A stretch of DNA of 64,000 nucleotides from Kitasatospora gansuensis (GTDB lineage: Bacteria; Actinomycetota; Actinomycetes; Streptomycetales; Streptomycetaceae), in assembly GCF_014203705.1 (NCBI RefSeq), contig NZ_JACHJR010000001.1:6758001-6822000 (forward strand), given 5' to 3'. How positions within the stretch are numbered: the stretch's first letter is position 1; each line of letters opens with the position of its first letter. Positions 44,756-52,505 of this stretch are shown here, piece by piece. Position numbers and translations under genes: made by a program. The notes beneath the pieces are model-generated. The model had not been told where the DNA came from, made no database searches, and was given only the letters and a program-made list of their open reading frames with translations.

Positions 44756-45507
44756 CCGTGGCGGCCGGTTTCACCCCGTTGATCGAACTCAGCGGGGTCA
44801 ACAAGCACTTCGGTGAACTGCACGTGCTCCGGGACATCGATCTGACGGTCGGCCGGGGCGAGGTGGTGGTGGTGATCGGCCCGTCCGGGTCGGGAAAGTC
44901 CACGCTGTGCCGGGCGATCAACCGGCTGGAGCAGATCGAGACCGGCCGGATCACCATCGACGGTGTGCCGCTGCCCGAGGAGGGCAAGGGGCTGGCCCAG
45001 TTGCGGGCCGAGGTCGGGATGGTGTTCCAGTCGTTCAACCTGTTCGCGCACAAGACGGTGCTGCAGAACCTGATGCTGGCTCAGCTGAAGGTGCGTAAGC
45101 GGGGGAAGGCCGCGGCGGAGGCCAAGTCGCACCAGCTGCTCGAGCGGGTCGGCCTGGAGGCGCACGCGGCCAAGTACCCGGCCCAGCTCTCCGGCGGGCA
45201 GCAGCAGCGGGTGGCGATCGCCCGGGCGCTGGCGATGGACCCGAAGGCGCTGCTGTTCGACGAGCCGACCTCGGCGCTCGACCCGGAGATGATCAACGAG
45301 GTGCTGGACGTGATGCGCGGGCTCGCCCAGGAGGGGATGACCATGGTGGTGGTCACCCACGAGATGGGCTTCGCCCGCTCCGCCGCCAACCGGGTGGTGT
45401 TCATGGCGGACGGTCAGATCCTGGAGGACCGGGTGCCGGAGGACTTCTTCGGGCACCCGGAGACCGACCGGGCCAAGGACTTCCTGTCGAAGATCCTGAA
45501 GCACTGA
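44752..45507 (+). CDS. gluA: glutamate-type amino-acid ABC transporter ATPase
   Basis: A 251-residue polar amino-acid uptake ATPase: Walker [11 protein letters not shown]-loop FQSFNLF, signature LSGGQQQR, Walker [13 protein letters not shown], switch His [12 protein letters not shown] 44752 overlaps the upstream stop and has GGAG 4 bases away. It starts a four-gene unit (ATPase, binding protein, two permeases) with the gluABCD gene order of actinobacteria. Confidence 0.9.
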   Translation: MTVAAGFTPLIELSGVNKHFGELHVLRDIDLTVGRGEVVVVIGPSGSGKSTLCRAINRLEQIETGRITIDGVPLPEEGKGLAQLRAEVGMVFQSFNLFAHKTVLQNLMLAQLKVRKRGKAAAEAKSHQLLERVGLEAHAAKYPAQLSGGQQQRVAIARALAMDPKALLFDEPTSALDPEMINEVLDVMRGLAQEGMTMVVVTHEMGFARSAANRVVFMADGQILEDRVPEDFFGHPETDRAKDFLSKILKH

Positions 45508-45516
45508 GGTGGCGTC

Positions 45517-46404
45517 ATGAAGCGTCCGGTCGTCACCGTCGTGCTGCTGCTCGCGCTGGCCGCCTGCGGCAAGCCGGGCACGCCGCCGCCGAAGGGCCCG
45601 CAGCCCGGCGCCCTGCCCAGCTACCAGGTCCGCAGCGGCGACGCCGTCCAGGGCTCGCCGACCCTGTCGGCGGCCCGCGGCCGGGGGCACCTGGTGGTCG
45701 GGGCCAAGGAGGATCAGCCGTACCTGGGGCAGAAGAACCCGGCGGACGGCACGTACTCGGGCTTCGACATCGAGATCGCCAAGATGGTCGGCGCCGACCT
45801 CGGCTTCGCGCCCGGGCAGATCCAGTTCCGCACCATCGCCTCGGCCAACCGCGAGACCGCCCTGCAGAACGGGCAGGTGGACTACTACGTCGGCACCTAC
45901 ACCATCAACGACAACCGCAAGAAGCTGGTCGGCTTCGCCGGTCCGTACTACATCGCGGGGCAGAGCCTGCTGATCCGGGTCCAGGAGAAGGACATCAACG
46001 GGCCGCAGGACCTGGCAGGAAAGACGGTCTGCTCGGCCGCCGGCTCCACCCCGTACCAGCGGATCCAGCGCGAGTACCCGAAGGCCGACCTGGTCGGCTA
46101 CGACACCTACTCGGCCTGCGTGGACAACCTGATCACGGCCCAGGTGGACGCGGTGACCACCGACGACACGATCCTGATGGGCTACGCGGCCAAGGCGCCG
46201 GACGAGCTGAAGCTCACCGGGCAGCCGTTCTCCAAGGAGCCGTACGGGATCGGGACGCCGCGCAGCGACACGGTGCTGCGCAACGCGATCAACGACGCGC
46301 TGCTGCACCACGAGCAGAACGGTGACTGGAAGGCCGCCTACGACGCCACCCTCGGCCTGTCCGGGGTGCCCGCGCCGGCCCCGCCGCCGATCGACCGGTA
46401 CTGA
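45517..46404 (+). CDS. gluB: glutamate-type ABC transporter substrate-binding lipoprotein
   Basis: A 295-residue lipoprotein with lipobox LALAAC (C17) after a short hydrophobic signal, then a Pro-rich linker. The family 3 binding domain shows YSGFDIEIAKMVGADLGF and DYYVGTYTINDNRK with the typical ligand Arg/Asp region. Strict substrate (glutamate, aspartate or glutamine) cannot be read off. Confidence 0.9.
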   Translation: MKRPVVTVVLLLALAACGKPGTPPPKGPQPGALPSYQVRSGDAVQGSPTLSAARGRGHLVVGAKEDQPYLGQKNPADGTYSGFDIEIAKMVGADLGFAPGQIQFRTIASANRETALQNGQVDYYVGTYTINDNRKKLVGFAGPYYIAGQSLLIRVQEKDINGPQDLAGKTVCSAAGSTPYQRIQREYPKADLVGYDTYSACVDNLITAQVDAVTTDDTILMGYAAKAPDELKLTGQPFSKEPYGIGTPRSDTVLRNAINDALLHHEQNGDWKAAYDATLGLSGVPAPAPPPIDRY

Positions 46405-46417
46405 GAGAGGAGGCCGC

Positions 46418-47062
46418 GTGAAGGTCCTGACCGACAACTTCTCCACCTTCTGGGACGGATTCCTCGGCACGCTGGAGCTGACCGCGGTGAGCGCCGTGCT
46501 CGCGCTGCTGCTCGGGGTGCTGATGGCGGGCTTCCGGGTCTCCCCGGTGAAGCCGCTGCGCACGGTGGGCACGGCCTGGGTGACGGTGCTCCGGAACACC
46601 CCGCTGACCCTGCTGTTCTTCGCGGTGCTGCTCGGGCTGCCGAGGTTCGGCATCTCGCTGCCGTTCTTCACCTTCGCGGTGATCGCGCTCGGCTGCTACA
46701 CCTCGGCCTTCGTCTGCGAGGTGCTCCGCTCGGGCATCAACACGGTGCCGGTGGGGCAGGGCGAGGCGGCCCGGAGCCTGGGCATGACGTTCGGTCAGAC
46801 GCTGAACCTGGTGGTGCTGCCGCAGGCGTTCCGTTCGGTGGTGGCGCCGATGGGCAGTGTGATGATCGCGCTGGCGAAGAACACCGCGATCGCGGGTTCG
46901 TTCAGCGTGGTGGAACTGCTCGGCACCTACCGGACGCTGAACGAGCTGGGCTACAGCATCCTGTGGACCTTCGTCTGGATCGCGGTCGGCTACCTGGTGA
47001 TCACGCTGGCCATCAGCGCGGTCTTCAACCTGATGGAACGACGACTGGCGGTGTCCCGGTGA
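46418..47062 (+). CDS. gluC: amino-acid ABC transporter permease
   Basis: A 214-residue HisM/GlnP-type permease with about five helices and the EAA loop GQGEAARSLGMTFGQTLNLVVLPQ. GTG 46418 follows GAGAGGAGG. The stop overlaps the start of the next permease gene (GTGA), fitting a hetero-dimeric channel. Confidence 0.9.
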   Translation: MKVLTDNFSTFWDGFLGTLELTAVSAVLALLLGVLMAGFRVSPVKPLRTVGTAWVTVLRNTPLTLLFFAVLLGLPRFGISLPFFTFAVIALGCYTSAFVCEVLRSGINTVPVGQGEAARSLGMTFGQTLNLVVLPQAFRSVVAPMGSVMIALAKNTAIAGSFSVVELLGTYRTLNELGYSILWTFVWIAVGYLVITLAISAVFNLMERRLAVSR

Positions 47063-47919
47063 GCAGCTCCGCGCTGTACGACGTCCCGGGGCCGAAGGCG
47101 GCCGCCCGGCACCTGCTGTACGGGATCCTCAGCACGGTGGCGCTGCTGGCGGTGGTCGGCTGGGTGGTCTGGAAGCTGTTCGACACCGACCAGTTCACCT
47201 ACCAGAAGTGGATGCCGTTCGAGTACCAGGGCGTCCAGGAGCTGCTGCTGCGCGGCCTCGGCAACACGCTGAAGGCGTTCGCACTGACCGCGCTGCTCGC
47301 GCTGCCGTTCGGGGCGCTGTTCGCGGCCGGGCGGCTCTCCGACCACCGGGTGGTGCGCTGGTTCGCCACCCTGGTGGTGGAGTTCTTCCGGGCCATGCCG
47401 CTACTGGTGATGATCTTCTTCATCTTCGTCGCGATGCAGGTGCAGCCGTTCTGGGCACTGGTCGCCGGGCTGACGCTGTACAACGGCTCGGTGCTGGCCG
47501 AGGTGTTCCGGGCGGGCGTGCTGGCGGTGCCCAAGGGGCAGCGCGAGGCGGCCTTCGCGCTCGGCCTGCGGAAGACCCAGGTGATGGCGTACGTGCTGGT
47601 GCCGCAGGCCAACCGGGCGATGCTGCCGAGCATCATCAGCCAGCTGGTGGTGGCGCTCAAGGACACCTCGCTGGGCTTCCTGATCACCTACGAGGAGTTC
47701 CTGCACGCGGGCAAGCTGATCGCCACCAACCTCGACTACGACCTGCCGTTCATCCCGGTGGTGATGGTGATCGCGCCGGTCTACATCGGGATGTGTCTGC
47801 TGCTCTCCTGGCTGGCCCGCTGGGTCGAGCAGCGCGGCCGGCGCAGCCCGAAGGTCAAGGGCGGGGCGCCGATCGCCAAGGCCGGGGTGTCGATGGGGTT
47901 GCCGCCCGAGGCGCAGTAG
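47059..47919 (+). CDS. gluD: amino-acid ABC transporter permease
   Basis: A 286-residue permease longer than its partner by an N-terminal extension and a Lys/Gly-rich C-terminal tail. The coupling loop is KGQREAAFALGLRKTQVMAYVLVPQ-like, and the FRAMPLLVMIFF helix is characteristic. It closes the gluABCD-type operon. Confidence 0.9.
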   Translation: MSSSALYDVPGPKAAARHLLYGILSTVALLAVVGWVVWKLFDTDQFTYQKWMPFEYQGVQELLLRGLGNTLKAFALTALLALPFGALFAAGRLSDHRVVRWFATLVVEFFRAMPLLVMIFFIFVAMQVQPFWALVAGLTLYNGSVLAEVFRAGVLAVPKGQREAAFALGLRKTQVMAYVLVPQANRAMLPSIISQLVVALKDTSLGFLITYEEFLHAGKLIATNLDYDLPFIPVVMVIAPVYIGMCLLLSWLARWVEQRGRRSPKVKGGAPIAKAGVSMGLPPEAQ

Positions 47920-47924
47920 CACTC

Positions 47925-47971
47925 CCGGGTCCGCTGGTGATCCATTCGGTTCGGCGAACTCCCGGACCCGG
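47925..47971. promoter_or_regulatory. inverted repeats before the LysR gene
   Basis: CCGGGTCCG (47925) pairs with CGGACCCGG (47963), and GTTC-GGC-GAAC lies in the loop at 47949-47959. The outer arms may end the glu operon; the inner one may be a LysR site just upstream of the gene at 47999. Confidence 0.3.
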
Positions 47972-47998
47972 ACCCCAAGTTCTGCTTATCATTCGGGG

Positions 47999-48904
47999 GT
48001 GTTTGACTCCCGGCACATCAGAACCTTCCACGAGGTGGTCAGCACCGGCTCGTACTCGGCGGCGGCCCGGGCGCTCGGCTACACCCAGCCCGCGATCACC
48101 CAGCAGATGAAGGCGCTCGAACGCGTCGTCGGCGTACCGCTGTTCACCCGGGCCGGCCGCGGGCTGCGGCTGACCGAGGCGGGCGAGGCGCTGGCCCGGC
48201 ACGCCGAGGTGATCCTCGGCGACCTGCGGGCCGCTCAGCAGCAGCTCGGCGCGCTGGCCCGGCTGCGGGCCGGCCGGGTCCGGGTGTGCGCCTTCCCGAG
48301 CGCCAACGCGACGCTGATCCCGGCGGCGATGGCCCGGCTGCTGGCCGAGCACCCCGGCGTCCGGGTGGAGCTGCTGGAGGCCGAACCGCCCGAGTCCGTC
48401 CAGCGGTTGCTGCGGGGCGAGTGCGACATCGCGCTGGCCTTCCACTACCCGGGCGCACCGGCCGAGGTGCCGCCCGAGCTGGTCGAGACGCCGCTGATGG
48501 AGGATCAGCTGACCGTGCTGCTGCCGGTCGGCCACCCGATGGCCCGGCGGCACGCCGTCCGGCTGACCGACCTGACCGAGGAGCGCTGGATCGCCGGCTG
48601 CCCGCGCTGCCGGGCCAACCTGCTCCAGGTCTGCGCTGCCCAGGGCTTCGCCCCCGATGTGGTGTTCACCACCGACGACAACCTGGCCGTGCAGAGCCTG
48701 GTCGCCGCCGGGGTCGGGATCGCCCTGATGCCCGCCCTGGTGCTCTCCTTCATGTGCCACCGCAAGGTCACCGGGCGGCTGGCCGAACCGCACGTTCGCC
48801 GCAAGGTCTCCGCGTACGTGCTGCGCGAGCACCTGCGGATACCGGCCACCACGCTGGTGCTGAACGAGCTCAAGGCGGCGGCGGCCGCGCGGGTGGGCTG
48901 CTGA
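47999..48904 (+). CDS. LysR-family regulator
   Basis: A 301-residue regulator with the N-terminal LysR helix-turn-helix (FHEVVSTGSYSAAARALGYTQPAITQQMKALE) and a periplasmic-binding-like effector domain. A CPRC pair (around 200) and C216 region are notable. GTG 47999 lies about 90 bases before the thiol dioxygenase gene in the same direction, so it probably controls the dioxygenase and exporter genes, perhaps in response to a sulfur compound (inference). Confidence 0.88.
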   Translation: MFDSRHIRTFHEVVSTGSYSAAARALGYTQPAITQQMKALERVVGVPLFTRAGRGLRLTEAGEALARHAEVILGDLRAAQQQLGALARLRAGRVRVCAFPSANATLIPAAMARLLAEHPGVRVELLEAEPPESVQRLLRGECDIALAFHYPGAPAEVPPELVETPLMEDQLTVLLPVGHPMARRHAVRLTDLTEERWIAGCPRCRANLLQVCAAQGFAPDVVFTTDDNLAVQSLVAAGVGIALMPALVLSFMCHRKVTGRLAEPHVRRKVSAYVLREHLRIPATTLVLNELKAAAAARVGC

Positions 48905-48990
48905 CCCTGCATCACCTATAAGCGGGAGCCGACGGAGGGCCAAGGAACTGTCGTTGGACGGTGCTCCGTGGACGGCCGGACGATCCTGGC

Positions 48991-49551
48991 ATGACAACCT
49001 CCGCCGCGTTACCCAGGGTTGACCGTACCGAGCGGGCGGACGCGCTGGTCGCCGAGCTGCGCCTGGCCGTCGGCCGGGGCCTGCCGCCCGACCTCACCGC
49101 CCACCTGGCCGCCGAGTGCCTGCTGCCGCACCTCGGGGCGCCGGACCTGCTCACCGGGGCGCAGCTGACCGGTGACGCCGCGCAGTACCGCCAGCACCTG
49201 CTGCACGCCGAGCCGGACGGCAGCTTCTCGCTGGTCGCGCTGGTCTGGCTGCCCGGCCAGCACACCAGCGTGCACGACCACCTGTCCTGGTGCGCCACCG
49301 GCGTCCACCTGGGCGAGGAGACCGAACGCCGCTACCGGCTGGTCCCGGACGGCCCGACCGCCCGGCTGGTGGCCACCGGCGACGTGGTCAACCCGAGCGG
49401 TACGGTCTGCGGCTTCGCCCCGCCCGGGGACATCCACCGGGTCCGGAACAGTGGCACCGGCACCGCCGTCTCGCTGCACGTCTACGGCGCCGACCTGGCC
49501 CGGCTCGGCAGCAGCATCCGCCGGGTCTACCAACTGCCCACCGAGGGCTGA
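48991..49551 (+). CDS. cupin cysteine dioxygenase-family protein, TTA codon
   Basis: A 186-residue single cupin. The metal site is HTSVHDHLSWCATGVHLGEE (two His), with a third His in GDIHRVRN. The family oxidises cysteine or 3-mercaptopropionate to the sulfinate. Codon 7 (49009-49011) is TTA. ATG 48991 lacks a good ribosome site; an in-frame GTG at 48961 would add ten residues. A TATAAG box at about 48916 could serve a promoter. The downstream YeiH gene starts three bases after the stop. Confidence 0.85.
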   Translation: MTTSAALPRVDRTERADALVAELRLAVGRGLPPDLTAHLAAECLLPHLGAPDLLTGAQLTGDAAQYRQHLLHAEPDGSFSLVALVWLPGQHTSVHDHLSWCATGVHLGEETERRYRLVPDGPTARLVATGDVVNPSGTVCGFAPPGDIHRVRNSGTGTAVSLHVYGADLARLGSSIRRVYQLPTEG

Positions 49552-49554
49552 CCG

Positions 49555-50589
49555 GTGGCGATCCCGCTGCGGGCCGTGCCGCACCCGGTCCCGCCGGCCG
49601 GGCTGCGCCGGAACGGGCCCGGGCTGGCCCTCGCGGCGACCGGGGTGGCCACCGCCTGGTGCCTGCACCGGCTGCTGCCGGCCGTGCCGATGCTGACCCT
49701 GGCCGTGCTGCTCGGGGTGACGGCGGGTCAGCTGCCCGGACTGAGGGTCTTGGTGACCGGCCCGGCGAAGGCCGGACTGGCCCTGGCCGCACGGCGGTTG
49801 ATGCGGGCCGGGATCGTGCTGCTCGGGCTCAGGCTCGGCCTGCGGGACGTGCTCGGGCTCGGCTGGGCGACCGTGCTGATGGTGCTGGCGGTGGTGGCCG
49901 CGACCTTCTTCGGCACCTGCTGGCTGGGCCGCCGGCTCGGACTGCCCGGCGACCAGCCGCTGCTGATCGCCACCGGGTACTCGATCTGCGGCGCCTCGGC
50001 GATCGGCGCGGTCGGCCAGGCCACCGGCAGCGACGAGGAGGACATCGCCACCTCGTGCGCGCTGGTCACCCTCTGCGGCACCCTCGCGATCGCCGTACTC
50101 CCGCTGCTGCAGGGCCCGTTGGGCCTGGACGCGGGCGAGTTCGGCCGCTGGGTGGGGGCCGGGGTGCACGACGTCGGGCAGGTGGTGGCCACCGCGCAGA
50201 CCGCAGGGCCGGTGGCGCTGCGGGAAGCGGTGCTGGTCAAGCTGCTCCGGGTGGCCATGCTGGCACCGCTGGTGGCGGGTGTCGCGGTGGCGGTGGCCCG
50301 GCGCCCCGGGCGAGCGGCCGGGACGGCGCGGCCGCCGCTGCTGCCGCTGTTCGTGCTGGGCTTCCTGGCGATGGTGGTGCTGAACAGCACCGGGGCCGTG
50401 CCGTCCGTGGTCCTCGGCTGGGCCGGCCACGCGCAGGAACTGCTGCTGGCGGCCGCCCTGTTCGCGCTCGGCAGCGCGGTCAGGCTCGGCGCGCTGGCCC
50501 GGACCGGCGGCCGGGTGGCGCTGCTCGGGCTGGCGTCCTGGGTACTGATCGCCGGGGCGGCGTACGGGGGAGTGCTGCTGACCGGCTGA
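49555..50589 (+). CDS. YeiH/UPF0324-family putative sulfur-compound exporter
   Basis: A 344-residue membrane protein with about ten helices. Family motifs are AGIVLLGLRL, IATGYSICGASAIGAV and VHDVGQVVATAQ. Members are proposed sulfate/sulfite exporters. Next to a thiol dioxygenase this fits disposal of sulfite formed from cysteine, under the LysR gene. The gene is three bases behind the dioxygenase. Confidence 0.85.
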   Translation: MAIPLRAVPHPVPPAGLRRNGPGLALAATGVATAWCLHRLLPAVPMLTLAVLLGVTAGQLPGLRVLVTGPAKAGLALAARRLMRAGIVLLGLRLGLRDVLGLGWATVLMVLAVVAATFFGTCWLGRRLGLPGDQPLLIATGYSICGASAIGAVGQATGSDEEDIATSCALVTLCGTLAIAVLPLLQGPLGLDAGEFGRWVGAGVHDVGQVVATAQTAGPVALREAVLVKLLRVAMLAPLVAGVAVAVARRPGRAAGTARPPLLPLFVLGFLAMVVLNSTGAVPSVVLGWAGHAQELLLAAALFALGSAVRLGALARTGGRVALLGLASWVLIAGAAYGGVLLTG

Positions 50590-50682
50590 CCCCGGCGCGT
50601 CAGGGTTGCGTAACACTCCGGTCAGCACTCGTAGTTGGGGACCTGCGGCGGGCATCCTCGGTGCTGACGGAGGGGGACGGGG

Positions 50683-51771
50683 ATGGAGTTCAGCAAGCGG
50701 GGGCGGCTCTACCGAAGAGTGGCCAAACTGGTCGCGGTGCTGCTGGTGGGCGGCTCGGGGCTGGCGTACTGGCTGTACCGGAGCGGACCGACCGAGGGCG
50801 GGCAGATCGCCCTGGGCCTGCCCCTGCTCGGCGGCCTGGTCTGGGCGGTGGCCGAATTCCGGGAAGCCGGGCGGCCGTTCCGGCTGCGGATCGACGAACT
50901 GGGCATCACGTTGCACGACCGGGTACTGCCCTGGCAGCAGATCGCCGCGATCGGCCTGGAGTATCCGGAGGAGATCCGCGACAGCGACACCGGCGCGGAG
51001 ACCTACCCCCACCCGCTGCTGATCTGCTGGCCGGTGAAGGCGGCCGGGGCGGGGCTCAAGGAGGCTCACGACCGCGACGGGATGCCCGGCTACGAGCTGC
51101 TGCGCTGCGCCGACATGACCGAGGGCATACCGGAGTTGAGCGCGGCCCTGGTCCGCTACGCGGGCGCCAGGTTCATCACCGCACCGGGCTCGGTCGGACC
51201 GGTCGTGCCGCAGGACCGCCCGGCCGGTCCGGAGCACTGGTACGAGTACCTGGCCACCGACGACTCGGCCGCCCGGCTGCTGGGCGCCCTGCTGCTCGCC
51301 GCCGGCTGCGGGGCGTTCGGCACCGCGGTGGTCCTAGGGATGCTCGACGTGGATCCGTTCCCCGACCTGGTGCGGACGGTCCCGGTCCCTCTCATGCTGC
51401 TGGTCTTCCCGACCCCGTACGTGGCACTGATCGCGCTCGGTCGGGCCCGCAGGCACCTGCGGAACTGGCGTCGCCCGCTCCGGGTCCGGGTCGGTACGCC
51501 GGGGCTGACCTACCGTCGGCGAGGTGCTCCCGAACACCGGCTGGACTGGGCCGAGATCTCGGTGGTCCGGCTCGGCCCCCGCCCCGACCTGCCGGACGGC
51601 GCCCCCTGGCTGATCGTCTGGGCGGTCCCCGGCACCCGGCTGGGCAGCTCCGGCGACTTCCGCGAGGACGGCCTCTGGGGCCGCGCCCTGACCCCGGCCG
51701 CCGCCCTCCCGGACGGCCCGGTCCCACTGGCGGAGGCGCTCCGGCAGTACAGCGGCGGGCGCTTCCGCTGA
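50683..51771 (+). CDS. membrane protein with two PH-like halves
   Basis: A 362-residue protein of repeated design: a helix pair (residues 15-60) followed by a PH-like beta domain (FRLRIDELGITLHDRVLPWQQIAAIGLEYP), then a second helix pair (about 205-250) and a second PH-like domain (LRVRVGTPGLTYRRRGAPEHRLDWAEISVVRLG). The two halves look like an old duplication. No signal peptide. ATG 50683 follows GGAGGGGGACGGGG. Function unknown. Confidence 0.7.
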   Translation: MEFSKRGRLYRRVAKLVAVLLVGGSGLAYWLYRSGPTEGGQIALGLPLLGGLVWAVAEFREAGRPFRLRIDELGITLHDRVLPWQQIAAIGLEYPEEIRDSDTGAETYPHPLLICWPVKAAGAGLKEAHDRDGMPGYELLRCADMTEGIPELSAALVRYAGARFITAPGSVGPVVPQDRPAGPEHWYEYLATDDSAARLLGALLLAAGCGAFGTAVVLGMLDVDPFPDLVRTVPVPLMLLVFPTPYVALIALGRARRHLRNWRRPLRVRVGTPGLTYRRRGAPEHRLDWAEISVVRLGPRPDLPDGAPWLIVWAVPGTRLGSSGDFREDGLWGRALTPAAALPDGPVPLAEALRQYSGGRFR

Positions 51772-51816
51772 GCTAGAGTCAGGTCGCGTACGACCACCGA
51801 CCAGAAGGACCCTGCG

Positions 51817-52503
51817 ATGACCGTGCTCCCCGACCGGGACGGATTCGACGCCCCCGTCACACTCGACCGGCGCGAGGGCCCGTACGGTGAGGTGGCGTTG
51901 CGGCGGCGCGGCGAGCACTACGAGATCATCGCGAACGGCTGCTTCCTGATGGACACCGCCGACGGCCGGTCCGAACGGCTGCTGATCCAGGCGGCGTTGG
52001 ACGAGCTGACGGTGCGGCGGCCCGCGGTGCTGATCGGCGGCCTCGGGGTCGGTTTCTCGCTCGCGTACGCGGCGGCGGAGCCGCGCTGGGGGCGGATCGC
52101 GGTGGCCGAGCGGGAGGACGCGATCATCGACTGGCACCGGACCGGACCGTTGGCCGCGTTCTCCGAACGGGCCCTGGACGACCCCCGGGTGACGGTGCTG
52201 CACGGTGACCTGGTGGCCTATCTGGCCGCCGAGGGCGAGCGGTTCGACGCGCTCTGCCTCGACATCGACAACGGCCCGGACTGGACGGTCACCGCGGAGA
52301 ACTCCGGCCTGTACGGTCCGGCGGGGCTGGCCGCCGCGCAGCGTCGGCTCAACCCCGGTGGGGTGCTGGCGGTGTGGAGCGCGCAGCCGTCCGCAGGCTT
52401 CGAGGAAGCGCTGCGGACGGCCGGGTTCGTGGACGTGCGCACCGAGGAGATCCCGGTGCTGCGCGGCGTGCCCGATGTGGTGCACCTGGCACGCCGCGCC
52501 TGA
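51817..52503 (+). CDS. spermidine synthase-like methyltransferase-fold protein
   Basis: A 228-residue Rossmann protein. It has VLIGGLGVGFSLAYAAA as the nucleotide loop, an acidic residue in IAVAEREDAIIDWH, VTVLHGDLVAYL and LCLDIDNGPDW. The arrangement matches spermidine synthase-like proteins that lack the polyamine catalytic set. Reaction unknown. It is convergent with the chitinase gene, only two bases apart. Confidence 0.75.
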   Translation: MTVLPDRDGFDAPVTLDRREGPYGEVALRRRGEHYEIIANGCFLMDTADGRSERLLIQAALDELTVRRPAVLIGGLGVGFSLAYAAAEPRWGRIAVAEREDAIIDWHRTGPLAAFSERALDDPRVTVLHGDLVAYLAAEGERFDALCLDIDNGPDWTVTAENSGLYGPAGLAAAQRRLNPGGVLAVWSAQPSAGFEEALRTAGFVDVRTEEIPVLRGVPDVVHLARRA

Positions 52504-52505
52504 CG

